From: Brachycybe producta | Lineage: Eukaryota; Arthropoda; Diplopoda; Playtdesmida; Andrognathidae | Direction of reading: 5' to 3' | Length of the DNA: 64,000 bases | Assembly: GCA_036925085.1 (NCBI GenBank) | Contig: JAUPFP010000028.1 | Coordinates: 1,295,501-1,359,500 of the forward strand | Shown: positions 51,501 to 61,385 of the stretch, in pieces | Position numbering within the stretch: position 1 is the stretch's first letter | How the letters are laid out: the number at the start of each line of letters is the position of its first letter | Notes under the pieces: model-generated | The model's database searches: none | Told to the model about the DNA's origin: nothing | Seen by the model: the letters and a program-made list of their open reading frames with translations, nothing else | Position numbers and translations under genes: made by a program

Positions 51501-52771
51501 TGTGGAAAGACGTCAGACATTTGCACATGAGCCACATGCCGACGGCATTTTGCAGTCGAACTCAACCACTAAAAAGTGGTCCTTTTCTCCAAGGCTATAA
51601 GAAAACATTCTAATGCTGTTAGAAACTAGAATATTTGTCAATGTGTTAAAAGTATTTTAACAACGATAACTTTTAAAACAGACTTTTTCTTGACTTTTTT
51701 TTTTTGCATCTAAGTTTTGTGAAAGATAATTTTGAAATTGTCGTAAAAAAAATTATTATTAGCTATATATTGCCGTGAAAGTTCTTTTAGTGCATTCACT
51801 TTATTCTAATTTGGAGAGAGAGAAAAACCTAATGATTTTTTAATGTTTGTAGAATTATAAATAATATATTTCACTTTGATTTTGTTGAAATCTTTAACTT
51901 GACACACATTTGATCCATTCAGTTATGGCGAAAAGTCAACAGAATCTTATGAAAAAATGTACAGATGATCATCTTTCGGAAATTTGCGAATGTGCACGAG
52001 ACGTTGAGAGGTTCGATACATCATTTTGAAATTTTTTGTAGCCATCTTTGAATATTTGCGAGCAGTGGCAGTTTTGTATTATTAACAGTATGCCCTGCGA
52101 GGTTTCGGCATAAGTTGGAGCCCATTAAGCCCTATCTATTATAATTACATTTACAAGGGACATTGATATACGTGGCACTGGAAACAATTATTGTGATAAC
52201 GTTTAAACTGTTTTAAAAACTAGAATAGCAGGTTGATGCCGTTAAATTTCTTATCAAGATATATTTTTAAAAAAATATTTTATGGTTGTTTGAAAATGGG
52301 AAATGATTCATTTTATGTTTTTCTTTTGCATCACCATTATTTCTTTTTCGATTCAAAGGTTGCTTACGCAGATGTCTAAACTTGAGGGTGGATTTGCAAA
52401 ATTGGCACCTTTTCTTATTGCAGATTTTGTTACGCAGTCTACTAAGTTCGTGTTGCACCCACCTGTGAAGGTTAGCGTTGTTGAGTTTATAAGCGACAAT
52501 GTTAAATCCCAAAAATGACATTAGTTTCTGTGATTTAACAACAACAAAAATCGACTAAATCTTAATTAGATATAGTGTAGAATTTAACTTGAATTTTTTT
52601 TTTTTTCGTTTCAAGAATTCTCTGACTGTTGGCATCTATGCAGTGATGAGTCTGTGCCACCCTTTAGACTTCTCGTCACTTTTCACTGCTCTCACAAAAC
52701 CGGGATGTGAACTTTTAAACATACTACATACTAACTACAAGAAATACTATTGTTACACTGGAAAAGTGTAA
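42262..52771 (+). CDS. URB2: URB2/Npa2-like ribosome biogenesis protein (28-exon gene)
   Basis: Exons: 42262-42283, 42418-42571, 42638-42776, 42859-42993, 43453-43599, 43678-43814, 43885-44002, 44061-44134, 44214-44316, 45284-45435, 45512-45623, 45695-45864, 46039-46387, 46457-46699, 46781-46888, 47697-47851, 47920-48054, 48120-48378, 48447-48701, 49792-50019, 50101-50388, 50465-50689, 50777-50902, 50977-51075, 51156-51369, 51923-52010, 52359-52470, 52616-52771. Every junction is in phase and the sum is 4503 nt, about 1500 aa, close to human URB2 (1524). The protein is helical and Leu-rich with no enzyme motif. N-terminal LRNDALPWKQRLTLGKKAF and the C-terminal block (LHPPVK, VGIYAVMSLC, LHTNYKKYYCYTGKV) fit the Urb2/Npa2 family, nucleolar factors for early 60S assembly. 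The identification is from memory of the family's C-terminal pattern. The end of the exon at 51156 is uncertain: donor 51292 (GTAATT) or 51370 (GTTTTG). Confidence 0.75.
44317..45283 (+). other. URB2 intron 9 with a family 1 MITE
   Basis: Contains 'gaagagaaacttgaatatg' at 44625, 'aaactagaagggtattg' and, inverted, 'gatatcaacatgaaaatact', 'cttaagtgattgagtttgtt' up to about 44850. These are family 1 arms. No extra exon is needed, because flanking exons are both phase 0. Confidence 0.6.
45905..45996. repeat. Tandem hairpins in URB2 intron 12
   Basis: ATCATAAACATTGTT at 45905 pairs with AACAATGTTTATGAT (to 45944). It is followed at once by CGTAACATTGTT pairing with AACAATGTTACG (45945-45978), then ATCATGAACATTG. 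Two stacked palindromes sharing the ACATTGTT / AACAATGT core. Confidence 0.7.
46889..47696 (+). other. URB2 intron 15
   Basis: AT-rich intron. Decayed family 1 words ('ggaaatatcctcaagtgatt', 'tctagtttctcttaagagt', 'aagaatcagctgttgat') lie at about 47090-47150. Nothing else seen. Confidence 0.5.
48702..49791 (+). other. URB2 intron 19 with MITE remnants
   Basis: A family 1 copy at about 49250-49422 ends GCTTTAAAACCACC then TTAA (49419-49422). A pogo-like end, 'aaacggttttcactgta', lies at 49573-49589. The stretch between these encodes an ORF without splice support. Confidence 0.55.
51370..51922 (+). other. URB2 intron 25 with repeat insertions
   Basis: At 51470-51600 there is a CCACTAAAAAGTGG-family copy ('ttttgcagtcgaactcaacc', 'actaaaaagtgg'), and after it a family 1 remnant to about 51780. 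The ORFs 51377-51613 and 51385-51600 are translations of this repeat. Confidence 0.55.
51923..52771 (+). CDS. URB2: URB2 exons 26-28 (conserved C-terminal block)
   Basis: Three exons (51923-52010, 52359-52470, 52616-52771). The product runs MAKSQQNLMKKCTDDHLSEI, CECARDVERLLTQMSKLEGG, FLIADFVTQSTKFVLHPPVK, then NSLTVGIYAVMSLCHPLDFS and ILHTNYKKYYCYTGKV before TAA. The pattern of a 'lkpGlyallD' helix followed by an LY-x2-YK...Y-x-G end is the hallmark of the Urb2/Npa2 family. Exon 27 uses acceptor CAAAG|G and exon 28 uses TTTCAAG, both AAG rather than CAG/TAG. Confidence 0.75.
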
Positions 52772-54067
52772 TTTGTAAGTATAAACGTATTTCATTTAAA
52801 TAATACTGTAATTATTATGTGAAAATGTTCTTTTTATATATTTAACGACAAAATGTATACACCTTTTGGCTATTAATAATTGCCATGTTTATTTTTTAAG
52901 TTTAATTTTATAATTGATTGTAAATGTTACAATCTGAAATATTCTTAAGAACCATCATCAATTTTGACGAGTCTGACGTCGACCCACCGTTTTGCACCCG
53001 GTTACGGACCCGCAATCGAGAGGTTTGGTTTTCCCTGAGTATTTTATGTTCTCAGTATCTTCGCTAACAGGCGAGCATTCTCGTATCCGCTACAGAGAGA
53101 GAGAATGCACTGTTATCCCGTGAATGTGAAATAATAATGCATTGTTAAAAAATTAGGAGCCCCATAATACATTTTGGATGCATTAAATTGCCAGGCAATG
53201 TAGAGAGCAATGAACCTTTTTTTGGTCTACACTCTACAGTACACAGATCATATGGACCAACTAGTAGGGCTATAAAATTCCTAAAACTTTAAAATTCTTG
53301 AAACCGATATTTAAATTCTCTTATTTTGCTGCATCTTTCTTGGTGGTCGAATTCTTGCATATATTCATGGTAAACAATAAAAATAAAACCATCAGAACAA
53401 TAGAAAATATATAGGACTATTCCTCGGTTTTGAGTTTGATGTACATGTAAATCTAAGATCTTATTATGTTTATTTTAGATACTGAACAGTTGAATTTCTG
53501 GTGACACCCCAAATCAATAAGTTGCAAAAAGGTCAGCTGTATCATTTTTTGTTTTGTTTATGATTCATTTATTGATGATATTTTGGAGGCCTAAATACAC
53601 TTATTTTATTATAAGTAAAATAAACTTATTGTTTGTTATCGATTTCTGCAATTATGTGTGTTCTTTTTGTCGAAATTTATAAGGTTCACCTATGACCTTA
53701 AGACCCCATCTTTCGTTTGTCAATTGAACAACGTCTTTGAGGCTCACCGGTAAGTAATATACATGCAAATTTTCTTCTCAATTTTTTGTGAAGTTTCTAC
53801 GTAAAATGTAAACTGTTTAACGGTTTACCAGGTACATGGCCAAAACCGTAGTGGGTTTTACTGGCCCTCCAGACCTGGGCCTTCTTTTCTTCACAGGATC
53901 CCGAACCACAACATAGTATACTAGTGTATAGAAATTAAGTTCCTTCAGTATTTTAGAATTTTCAAATTGTTCTAACATTTAATATTAATTTTATAAACCA
54001 TTTTCATATAACATAGTTTTCTAATTAAGTTACAAATTTCAATTTGAAATTACAATCAACTGAAATG
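52772..54067. other. Intergenic, 3' of URB2
   Basis: AT-rich. A GC-richer patch at 52965-53120, with a GACGTCGAC and an AGAGAGAGA run, has no recognised RNA or coding structure. AATAAA-type hexamers occur near 53368-53385. No gene seen. Confidence 0.45.
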
Positions 54068-54069
54068 TA

Positions 54070-54665
54070 CAGGGTGGGCCAAAAAAGTGAGAGCATTGCG
54101 TAAAAAGTAATAGAATTACATCAAAATTTGTTTAACTGTATCCATAATAGCTTAAATTGTTTACTCATTTACTTACTTACCTATTTAGCTATATGATGTC
54201 TTTATTTCGACAATTTTTGGGCGCCATCTTTGGTTTTAATTAATGCCAATTGTTTACATCAGCAGGTTACATTTTTTTACCAAGAATGACAAAAATTACC
54301 GCGGAAGACCGTATTCTGATTAAACATATGCGAATTGAAAAACAGTGGGGTGCTAGGAGAATGACCAATGAGTTTCCAAACAAATTCTGGAACATAGCTA
54401 GTGTTAGTCGGGTTATCAATAAAATTGACAACGACGGTACAACAGAATGTAAACCCAGAAGTGGTAGACCAAAATCTGCCAGAACACAACATAATATTGA
54501 GTGGGTGAGTGGGCTGATCTGCAGTCAAGATGATGATTCTCACAGTCACAAAAGTCCGCGGGAAATACAAACAAAATTACATAAAACAATATAATTAATT
54601 AAATTATATTTTTAAATAACTCGTATTCTACAAGATGTTCTCATTTTTTTTTTTGGCCTACCCTG
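54070..54665 (+). mobile_element. Deleted Tc1/mariner-type transposon
   Basis: Inverted ends CAGGGTGGGCCAAAAAAGTG and (inverted) CAGGGTAGGCCAAAAAAAAA are flanked by TA on both sides (54068-54069, 54666-54667). The 596-bp body keeps the start of a transposase reading frame at about 54250-54594 but lacks the catalytic part, so it is an internal deletion derivative that would need a transposase supplied in trans. Confidence 0.8.
54250..54594 (+). pseudogene. Truncated Tc1/mariner transposase (N-terminal DNA-binding part)
   Basis: Frame reads ITAEDRILIKHMRIEKQWGA, then NIASVSRVINKIDNDGTTEC and KPRSGRPKSART. This is a helix-turn-helix followed by the GRPR/GRPK AT-hook-like linker typical of Tc1/mariner transposases. 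The second HTH is partial (HNIEWVSGLI, SPREIQTKLHKTI) and ends at a stop after about 115 residues. No DDE/D domain follows before the right inverted repeat. Confidence 0.75.
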
Positions 54666-55109
54666 TATGTTTAAAGCATGAAGACGAATGAAAAAGGGTA
54701 GACAGGAATGTACTGAGAGGGGCCGCCGTGTCATATAGTTTCAACCAGGGTCTTGCGTACCCTTATTATACGGCTCTGACCATTATAATATTATGCAACA
54801 CTATGAATCTTTCTATCCAACGGAAAGATAAATAGTAATAATCTGTGATAATCTGTCGCTTGAGATCTGTGTTCCTGTTGTTGTTTTAGTGCTGAGAAAG
54901 ATAAATTAGTTTCATGTTTAGGTCTCGTTATGATTATTTTGTTACCTTGTAGGAACCTATTATGCTTACCTTCATTCCTGTCTCGATTTCACGAATTTTA
55001 GTGGTCTTCATGTATCATAAATAATTAAATATTTTAAAATGTCAACAAAAATATTTCACAAAATTTCCTGTTATTTCATTTTAAAATATTGATAGTGAAT
55101 GGAGTAGAA

Positions 55110-55225
55110 CCAGGGGCCTAGCTAAGAACCCGCGACTGCGGGGGGGGGGGCCCGCAGGAGGTTTGAGGGGCGCAGTGTATTAAGCACCAAGGGGGGGGCG
55201 AAATGAAACCTATCTATGCCACTGG
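55110..55225. mobile_element. Remnant with CCAGGGGCCTAGCTA / TATCTATGCCACTGG ends
   Basis: Left CAGGGGCCTAGCTAAG and right CCTATCTATGCCACTGG are imperfect inverted repeats like the CAGTGGCGTAGCTAGG ends of a widespread hAT/Kolobok-like family. The centre holds poly-G runs. About 116 bp, short and decayed. Confidence 0.5.
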
Positions 55226-55639
55226 GTAGAATACTTTATGCCAGTGTTATATAATTTGTTAACGATGTGTACGTTAATATTAATTCAGAGTAATTTATTT
55301 AAAATTTCATAAAATTGCTCTTTTATCAACTGAAAATTCAAGCATGATAAAGTATTTTGGTTGTTTATTCACCTGTCAAGCACATTAATTATTCAATAAA
55401 TTCATTTCATGAAAGAAAGATTATAACTTTTTAAGAATTCTCAAAATTTAGAATGTTGACATTTATTTTTTTATGAAATCGTGATTTAAATCATAATTAA
55501 GTCGTTTCGACGAGATAAAAAAAGATCAATTCATTTAAATCAGTGCTTTAAATTTGGTAAATTGTTTAACTTTTTATTAAATAGCTTTTCGTTATTTTAT
55601 ATAAATAACTCCTCTGGTAATAAAAGTTGTTACATGATG

Positions 55640-55933
55640 GTTTATGAACAGCTGATTTTTGAACTGTTATTATTCTGCCTTTCAGGAACAAAATTAAAAG
55701 AACCTGTAAAGTGCTTTAGAAACTAGAAGGGTACCTCAATCACTTAAGGGTATTTTCATGTTGATATCTTTCAAAAGAAACGTTTTATAAACAAAAATTT
55801 AAAAAAAAACATCTTCTCCTAAACGTTATCTGCTTAAAATAGGGTTATTTAGTTTTTTTTTACTCCTCAAACACAGAATAAGCACAGTTCGAGAAGGCGT
55901 TTAGTAGCCGTTTACACTTTAAAACCACCTTAA
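55640..55933. mobile_element. Fold-back MITE, family 1 (well-preserved copy)
   Basis: Contains 'gaacagctgatttttgaact', 'attattctgcctttcagg', 'tgctttagaaactagaagg', 'cacttaagggtattttcatg', 'ttgatatctttcaaaagaaa', then the right end 'gccgtttacactttaaaac', CACC and TTAA (55930-55933). The end and TTAA match the element at 3582-3951. Confidence 0.7.
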
Positions 55934-57137
55934 TTATTTCTGGTTACGGCTATGAGAGAATCAAATGATTTATTCTTGGATGTTGGCTTGTCAACTTCAT
56001 CTTTTTTTAAAGCTAAAATATCGTAGTTCTTAGTCTGATTGAATTACTGAATCATTTTGCACAAATTTTTTTTAAAAAAACTTAGGCCCTAATTCAATAA
56101 CAGTTTTGTGAAGCTTTTGAATGTTTAATACAAACATTTCTATGTAATTTTTCTTAGGGATGTTTTTAGGAGTTTGTTTGCAATGTTTAGTAATTGTAGA
56201 CCTGTGTATCAGATATATTCTAGAAATAGGCCGAGCCCCTATATGGGTCTATTTTTTATTCATGAATTTAAATAAGCTACATGATGTACTACTCTGTAAT
56301 TCAAAATATTGTTTGGATTGATATATCCTCTTTTCAAAAAAAAAAATAATACTAGAATAGGGGGGGGGAGGGGGCCAAATTTTAAAAGGAACCATCTAAC
56401 ATGATGGAGTGAGAAAGGAAGACATTTAACCTAAAGCAGTATTGAAAGAATAATTGCATAGGGAATATGTCTGCTGCTTTTTTTGTTGTTGTTGGCGTCC
56501 GGTCACTGGGCAGTAGTAGTTTTCAACGTCTGGGCCGCCGGATGACTGGCGCCACTTTGTCCTCACTACTACTATCTCTCATATACATATTATACCTGTA
56601 TAACACACCGAGCCACAAAACCACCCACCCACTCTCCTAGTCTATAAGTCCATCCTCTTCTTCTGCTTCTTCCCTAGAATTGTGGCCAAACGAGTGGTCA
56701 CGGTCGGTTTGGTTAGTGGCGGCGGCCGCCAGTTCAGGGAGGAGAAACATAGAGGTGATATAACAACAACAACAACAACAACAGCAGCAGTAGTTTAGGT
56801 TACTTTAGTTGAGACCGACAAACAAGGTGGAGTTTCAATTCTATCTGACCGAAACTGGACAATGAAAACTACAGGCGGAAGCTGATTTCATTCTTTATGT
56901 TTCCATTAAAAAAAACGATTAACATTAACATAGTTGTGATTGTTAATATTTTTTTGTTTGATAAATTTCCCAGCGGATAAGGGAGGAGTTGTCTGAGTTT
57001 TGTCATTTTTTATTCGAATTTTAACCTGTGAAATTATACAGGCTGACATTTATTTTATTCTCTTTATTTGTTGGTCATGTTTCATATATGTTTTTAATAA
57101 TATCTCGCCAAGGAACATTGAAAATAAAACACTTTTT

Positions 57138-57395
57138 AAGTCTGCTTCAACAAATCACCTTTGTGGTGCCACAAAGTGGTTGATGCAGTTTGCTTCACAT
57201 GGACCACTATTGAAATCAGTGCGAACCACTGGTATGACTGATCATCACTGACAAACAGGCGGTGGTTGCCACTTGTGGCTGGACTCAACCCACTCATCAC
57301 TGCTATGAAAACGGTGGCCGTGGCGGCTCGTTTTATGAAAAAAAACGACAACTTTATGTGGCGCCACAAAGTGCTTCTTGTGGAGCAGACCTAGA
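57138..57395. mobile_element. MITE family 3 copy
   Basis: Left 'aagtctgcttcaacaaatca', 'ccacaaagtgg' and right 'ggcgccacaaagtgcttct', 'ggagcagacct' are inverted copies. Internal 'accactggtatgactgatca' and 'aggcggtggttgccactt' match the inverted copy at 38449-38728. Confidence 0.6.
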
Positions 57396-57854
57396 CAGTT
57401 TATAGAAAAATAATTTATTTACTTAAAAAAAAAAAGATTTATTTGCTAGAAAAATATTTTATTTACAAAATTTGTTTACTATAAAAATATTTTATTTACT
57501 GAATAGAAAAAAACCGGGTTACTGTTTAAAAACTGTTTATTTAGAAATGAAATTTATTTACTGTAACAGTTTTATTTATTTACTCAAAAAAAGGTGCACA
57601 AGAAAAAAAAAATTGAGTTTTAATAATTCAAAATTCGCGCTAATTTTTCAAAGCGCCACTTTACAGTGGTACGGTGTTGCCACCTATTGACGAACGCAAC
57701 TTTATTTATCGTCTGCTAGTAAATAATCGCCATGATTGTTAAAAAAAAACATTTCTCTTATGTAAATATTATTCAAATAACATTTTGACTTGTAGATCTA
57801 ACAAAAGAAAGTTGTTTTTATGTTGAAATATATTATGAAAGTATATAAACCCTA

Positions 57855-57862
57855 GTCTAGAC
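57855..57862. promoter_or_regulatory. GTCTAGAC Smad-binding palindrome upstream of Smad6/7
   Basis: Perfect 8-bp palindromic Smad-binding element about 1.4 kb before the inhibitory Smad start codon. Known biology: the vertebrate SMAD7 promoter carries the same palindrome and is switched on by Smad3/4. Function here is inferred. Confidence 0.4.
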
Positions 57863-57941
57863 TATAAGACCATAAAACTAGGTTTGAATTTCACTGAAGT
57901 TCAGTTCTAAGAATACGTTTTCACACTTTTTTCTGTGTGTT

Positions 57942-57963
57942 GGGGGGGGGGGGGGGGGGGGGG
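57942..57963 (+). repeat. Poly-G run of 22 bases
   Basis: An uninterrupted G tract, the longest in the window. It could form a G-quadruplex. It lies between the two GTCTAGAC sites upstream of the Smad6/7 gene. Confidence 0.9.
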
Positions 57964-58331
57964 TCAGGACAGTGGCCTTTTTATGTTTTATGCTATTTTT
58001 TGTAGAGGGTCAAATAATTATTATCAACAAAATTATAGCGCTATAATAATATTATAAGTTATAAAACTAAACGGCCTGCTTTTTAAAAAAAAATCTAAAA
58101 CGCGCGAGTTCCTGAAGTTGTTTATAACTCAATGTTTATTTTAGTTTTAAAATATGCTAAAAATAAACGCTCACTATACACACCTATAGCATCACATATT
58201 ATTAAAAAAAACTAATAATAAAATTCTATACGCTTTGCATTTAATTTCAGTATACTTGCTTAAAGAAAAACGTAATCAACAGTAATTTGATATGTTATTT
58301 GCGCAACAATCAGCTTTGAGAGACAGAAGAC

Positions 58332-58349
58332 GCGCCAAAAAGTCTAGAC
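58332..58349 (+). promoter_or_regulatory. Bipartite BMP-response-like element GCGCC-N5-GTCTAGAC
   Basis: GCGCC (58332-58336), exactly five A, then GTCT within GTCTAGAC (58342-58349). Smad1/5-Smad4 complexes are known to bind GGCGCC-type and GTCT boxes separated by five bases. The site is about 900 bp upstream of the Smad6/7 ATG. The GC box reads CGCGCC, one base off GGCGCC. Confidence 0.5.
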
Positions 58350-59245
58350 GGATCATGTGATCAATATTCGCCAATAGCGTGCCCTTTTACGGGAGCGACG
58401 GGGTCGGTGCCATCCTTGGTCGGTGCCTACATAAGATGAGTTCATTTTTCATGATGAGGGTGTAACTAACTTATTTATCACTTTTGATATGAATTTAAGT
58501 GTTTTTTTTATAGAATAATATCACTTATAACGTCGAGAAATGTTAATTTATAATATTTTTATTTATAAAAAAATGAAAATAAAACATAATTTTGCTTTTA
58601 TTATGTTTTATTGATATTAAAAAAGTTGAGTACATGAAAAATGGCACCCCTCTATTGAGAGTGGACGAATCACCGCTGGAGGTCGCGGCGCTAGTGTCGC
58701 CAAATATTTTCACTTTTCAGTTTGTGTGGCCGCATGATGAGTTTTGGAATGCATTCCGCATTTTTGCGTGTTGGTTGAATTGCTGGTCTCTTTGTGGATT
58801 TCTTTTAGTTTTTGACGGTTTTATTGGATTACTTTTTCAACATCAACATTAAGAGATAATAATGACGGATATTAGCAATGCATAATGAGGATAACAACAC
58901 GTTGACGCGTTGTTTTTAAGCCGGTTAATAAGTTAAATCTTTGCAAGAAGTGATTCAATGTTTCGCGGTTAGTTTTGCGCGCAAGACAAAAAAAAAAGAA
59001 GGAAGAAAAATCGAGCGGACGGAGAAGTTGATCTTTTTCCGTCACTCTTTTTTCTCTCGTTCTATCTCTTATGTCTTTTACGGTGCGTTTAATGGCTTAG
59101 AATCGGAGTCCGTATGGTCGTCGATCGTAGCTTGAATGAAATCTGTGCTAGATACGAGGTTCGTTAGCCGTCGGCGTCGACGACGAAATGAGGTTGAGGT
59201 GTCGAGGAGGTTGGTCGTCGTCAGAGTCCGAGTCTTAGTGGGTTC

Positions 59246-59672
59246 ATGTTTCGCTCAAAGCGAAACGCTTTGGTGAAACGCTTGTGGAAATACAGAGTGA
59301 CTCAGAGTACGGAAGATGCTGAGACGAGCGCGGGTCAGATACAAAACGGAAACGGTGATGATTACGAGTTGAAATCGGTCGCTCAGTCAATGTTAAAAAG
59401 ACTGAAAGAAGCCCAGTTAACTTTGCTAGTCGAGGCTGTTGAAAGTAGAGGCGGTGACGCGTTCAGCGGCGGTAGTTGCGTCCTTGTACCGAAGGGCGAC
59501 GTTAGATTGGGTCGTAGGAGTATTTCACCGTATGTTCTATGCTGTCAGCTGTGGAGGTGGCCAGATCTACGGCATCCTTTCGAACTTAAGCGGTTATCCG
59601 CTTGCTCTTCAGCTAATGACCCAGTTTATGAATGTTGTAACCCGTTTCATTGGAGTCGGCTCTGTAAACCAG
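59246..59672 (+). CDS. Smad6/7: Smad6/7 exon 1 (N-terminus and divergent MH1)
   Basis: 142 codons plus one base, donor ACCAG|GTCCGT. The MH1 keeps structural and zinc-type Cys/His residues (CNPFHWSRLC) but lacks the RLQVAGRKG DNA-binding hairpin seen in Smad4, as in other inhibitory Smads. This ATG is chosen because MFRSKR is the family start. Confidence 0.93.
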
Positions 59673-61345
59673 GTCCGTCTATTGTAATAATAATATTTTT
59701 ATTTTGTAGCCGAGATATGTTAGAGCGTGAGAGAGCTCGCATATTTCGGCGCTTTTAATGTCAATAACGGGGTATACTCAGATTACACGGATTGCTCTTG
59801 TTTCTTTAATTTTTGAGTTTACAGATTATTCAGAGCGCTCGGATTAATCCAAACACGGAATATCTTCATTCAAAGTGCCTCTGATTGAATGAAAAAATCC
59901 AGTTCGTTTCTTTTTTTTTTATATAGTTATTAATGAGAGCAATATCCGATTACACGCTCGTGTATGTGTATTGGATCGATAAGCTCGGATCGGATCTGTC
60001 AGGTACATCAAAAAGCGTAGCGCATGCTATTTCTCCCGTTATTCTTCACTGGAGAACACTAAATAGTAAACACATGCTGTGTTTTTTATTCTCTTCACCA
60101 TCAACGCTATTGAATATACGATGTCAAATGTTATATTACAAGCATAAAAGTGTATGCGTAAAGAAGGTGGGGGGGAAATTGGTAAACGAACCCCCACCTC
60201 CCCCTTTTTTGTTCCCTTTGCATTTTCCGTCATTTCAATTGAAACAACAGTTTTTAGACTTTTAGGACGTGAAAAAAGGGGCGGCGGGCGCCTTATGTAA
60301 AAAAAAAAAAATTATATTCTTTTTGCGAGCACTGTAATTGCTAGACAGACGTTCTTTTTTTAAAAAAAAAAGCTGCTTCTTTCTATATTGAGGACGTTGC
60401 GAAGTCTGAATGGCGCCATCAGAAACTCACCGCCGCCGCCTGTCTGACTGACAGACTGACTCTACGACTGGCATTCGGTCGGCGGCTGGTAGTGAAGTGA
60501 AGTGGGGTGGGGGGGGCCTTCATCCGAAGGGGGGACCCCTAAGGTGATGGCACCACATCAACCCTATCTTATTCGTTTCTTCTAAATTCGACAAATATTT
60601 AATCATGTCAACATTTAATTCTATAAGAATAGTAATATTTTCAAATGGTTTTCAAACTCTTTGATTATTTTGTCTTTCAGGTGCTAAAAATGAAGAGAAA
60701 CTTGAAAGTGTTTTAGAAACTAGAATGGTAATCCAATCACGTGAGGATATTTTCGTATTGATATCTTTCAAAATAAACATTTTATTGACAACAATTAAAA
60801 AAAATCGTCTGCTCTTAATGTTGGGTCATTTTCAAACTTGCATAAAAAAGCTTATTTTGAAAGATCAACATGAAAATACCTATAAGTGATTGAGTTATTA
60901 GTACTTATTACCCTTCTATTTTCTAAAACACATTCAAAGTTTCTCTTCATTTTGCATCTGAAAGACAGAATGATTGTCAAGAATTTGAGTGGCATTTAAA
61001 TATTTACACTTTAAAACCCCCTAAGAGCCGCCGCTTTATTTTTAGTTCAATTAAAGAAAAATTCAATAAATGAAAAGTTCAATAGACTTTTATTAGAAAA
61101 ATAAGAAAATTTACGCCGTTTTTGGTATTAAAAATGAATTATTGATTGTTTGGATTTTGTTTTTTTCTATTTGATTTGAGGGGGGGGGGGGAATAAGGGG
61201 GAGGAGGTTTAATGGGTGGACAAGGTCTTATCGGAAGTTGTAATGTGGGGTTTGGAAAGGGGGGGGGACCTTAGCCTAATTTTTAGTGGCGTAGACAGCA
61301 ATTACTGAATGGCGCCTTTGTGGATGGATTGAGAGGCTTATCTCT

Positions 61346-61385
<40 letters not shown>

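Noticed and set aside
51377..51613. Two overlapping ORFs after URB2 exon 25
   Set aside because: They translate a CCACTAAAAAGTGG-family repeat copy also present near 6700 and 21430. URB2 resumes at 51923.
58592..58852. 86-aa ORF upstream of Smad6/7
   Set aside because: It starts in AT-rich sequence, is rich in Phe/Leu/Trp/Cys, has no splice sites or family resemblance, and lies where 5' UTR or promoter is expected.
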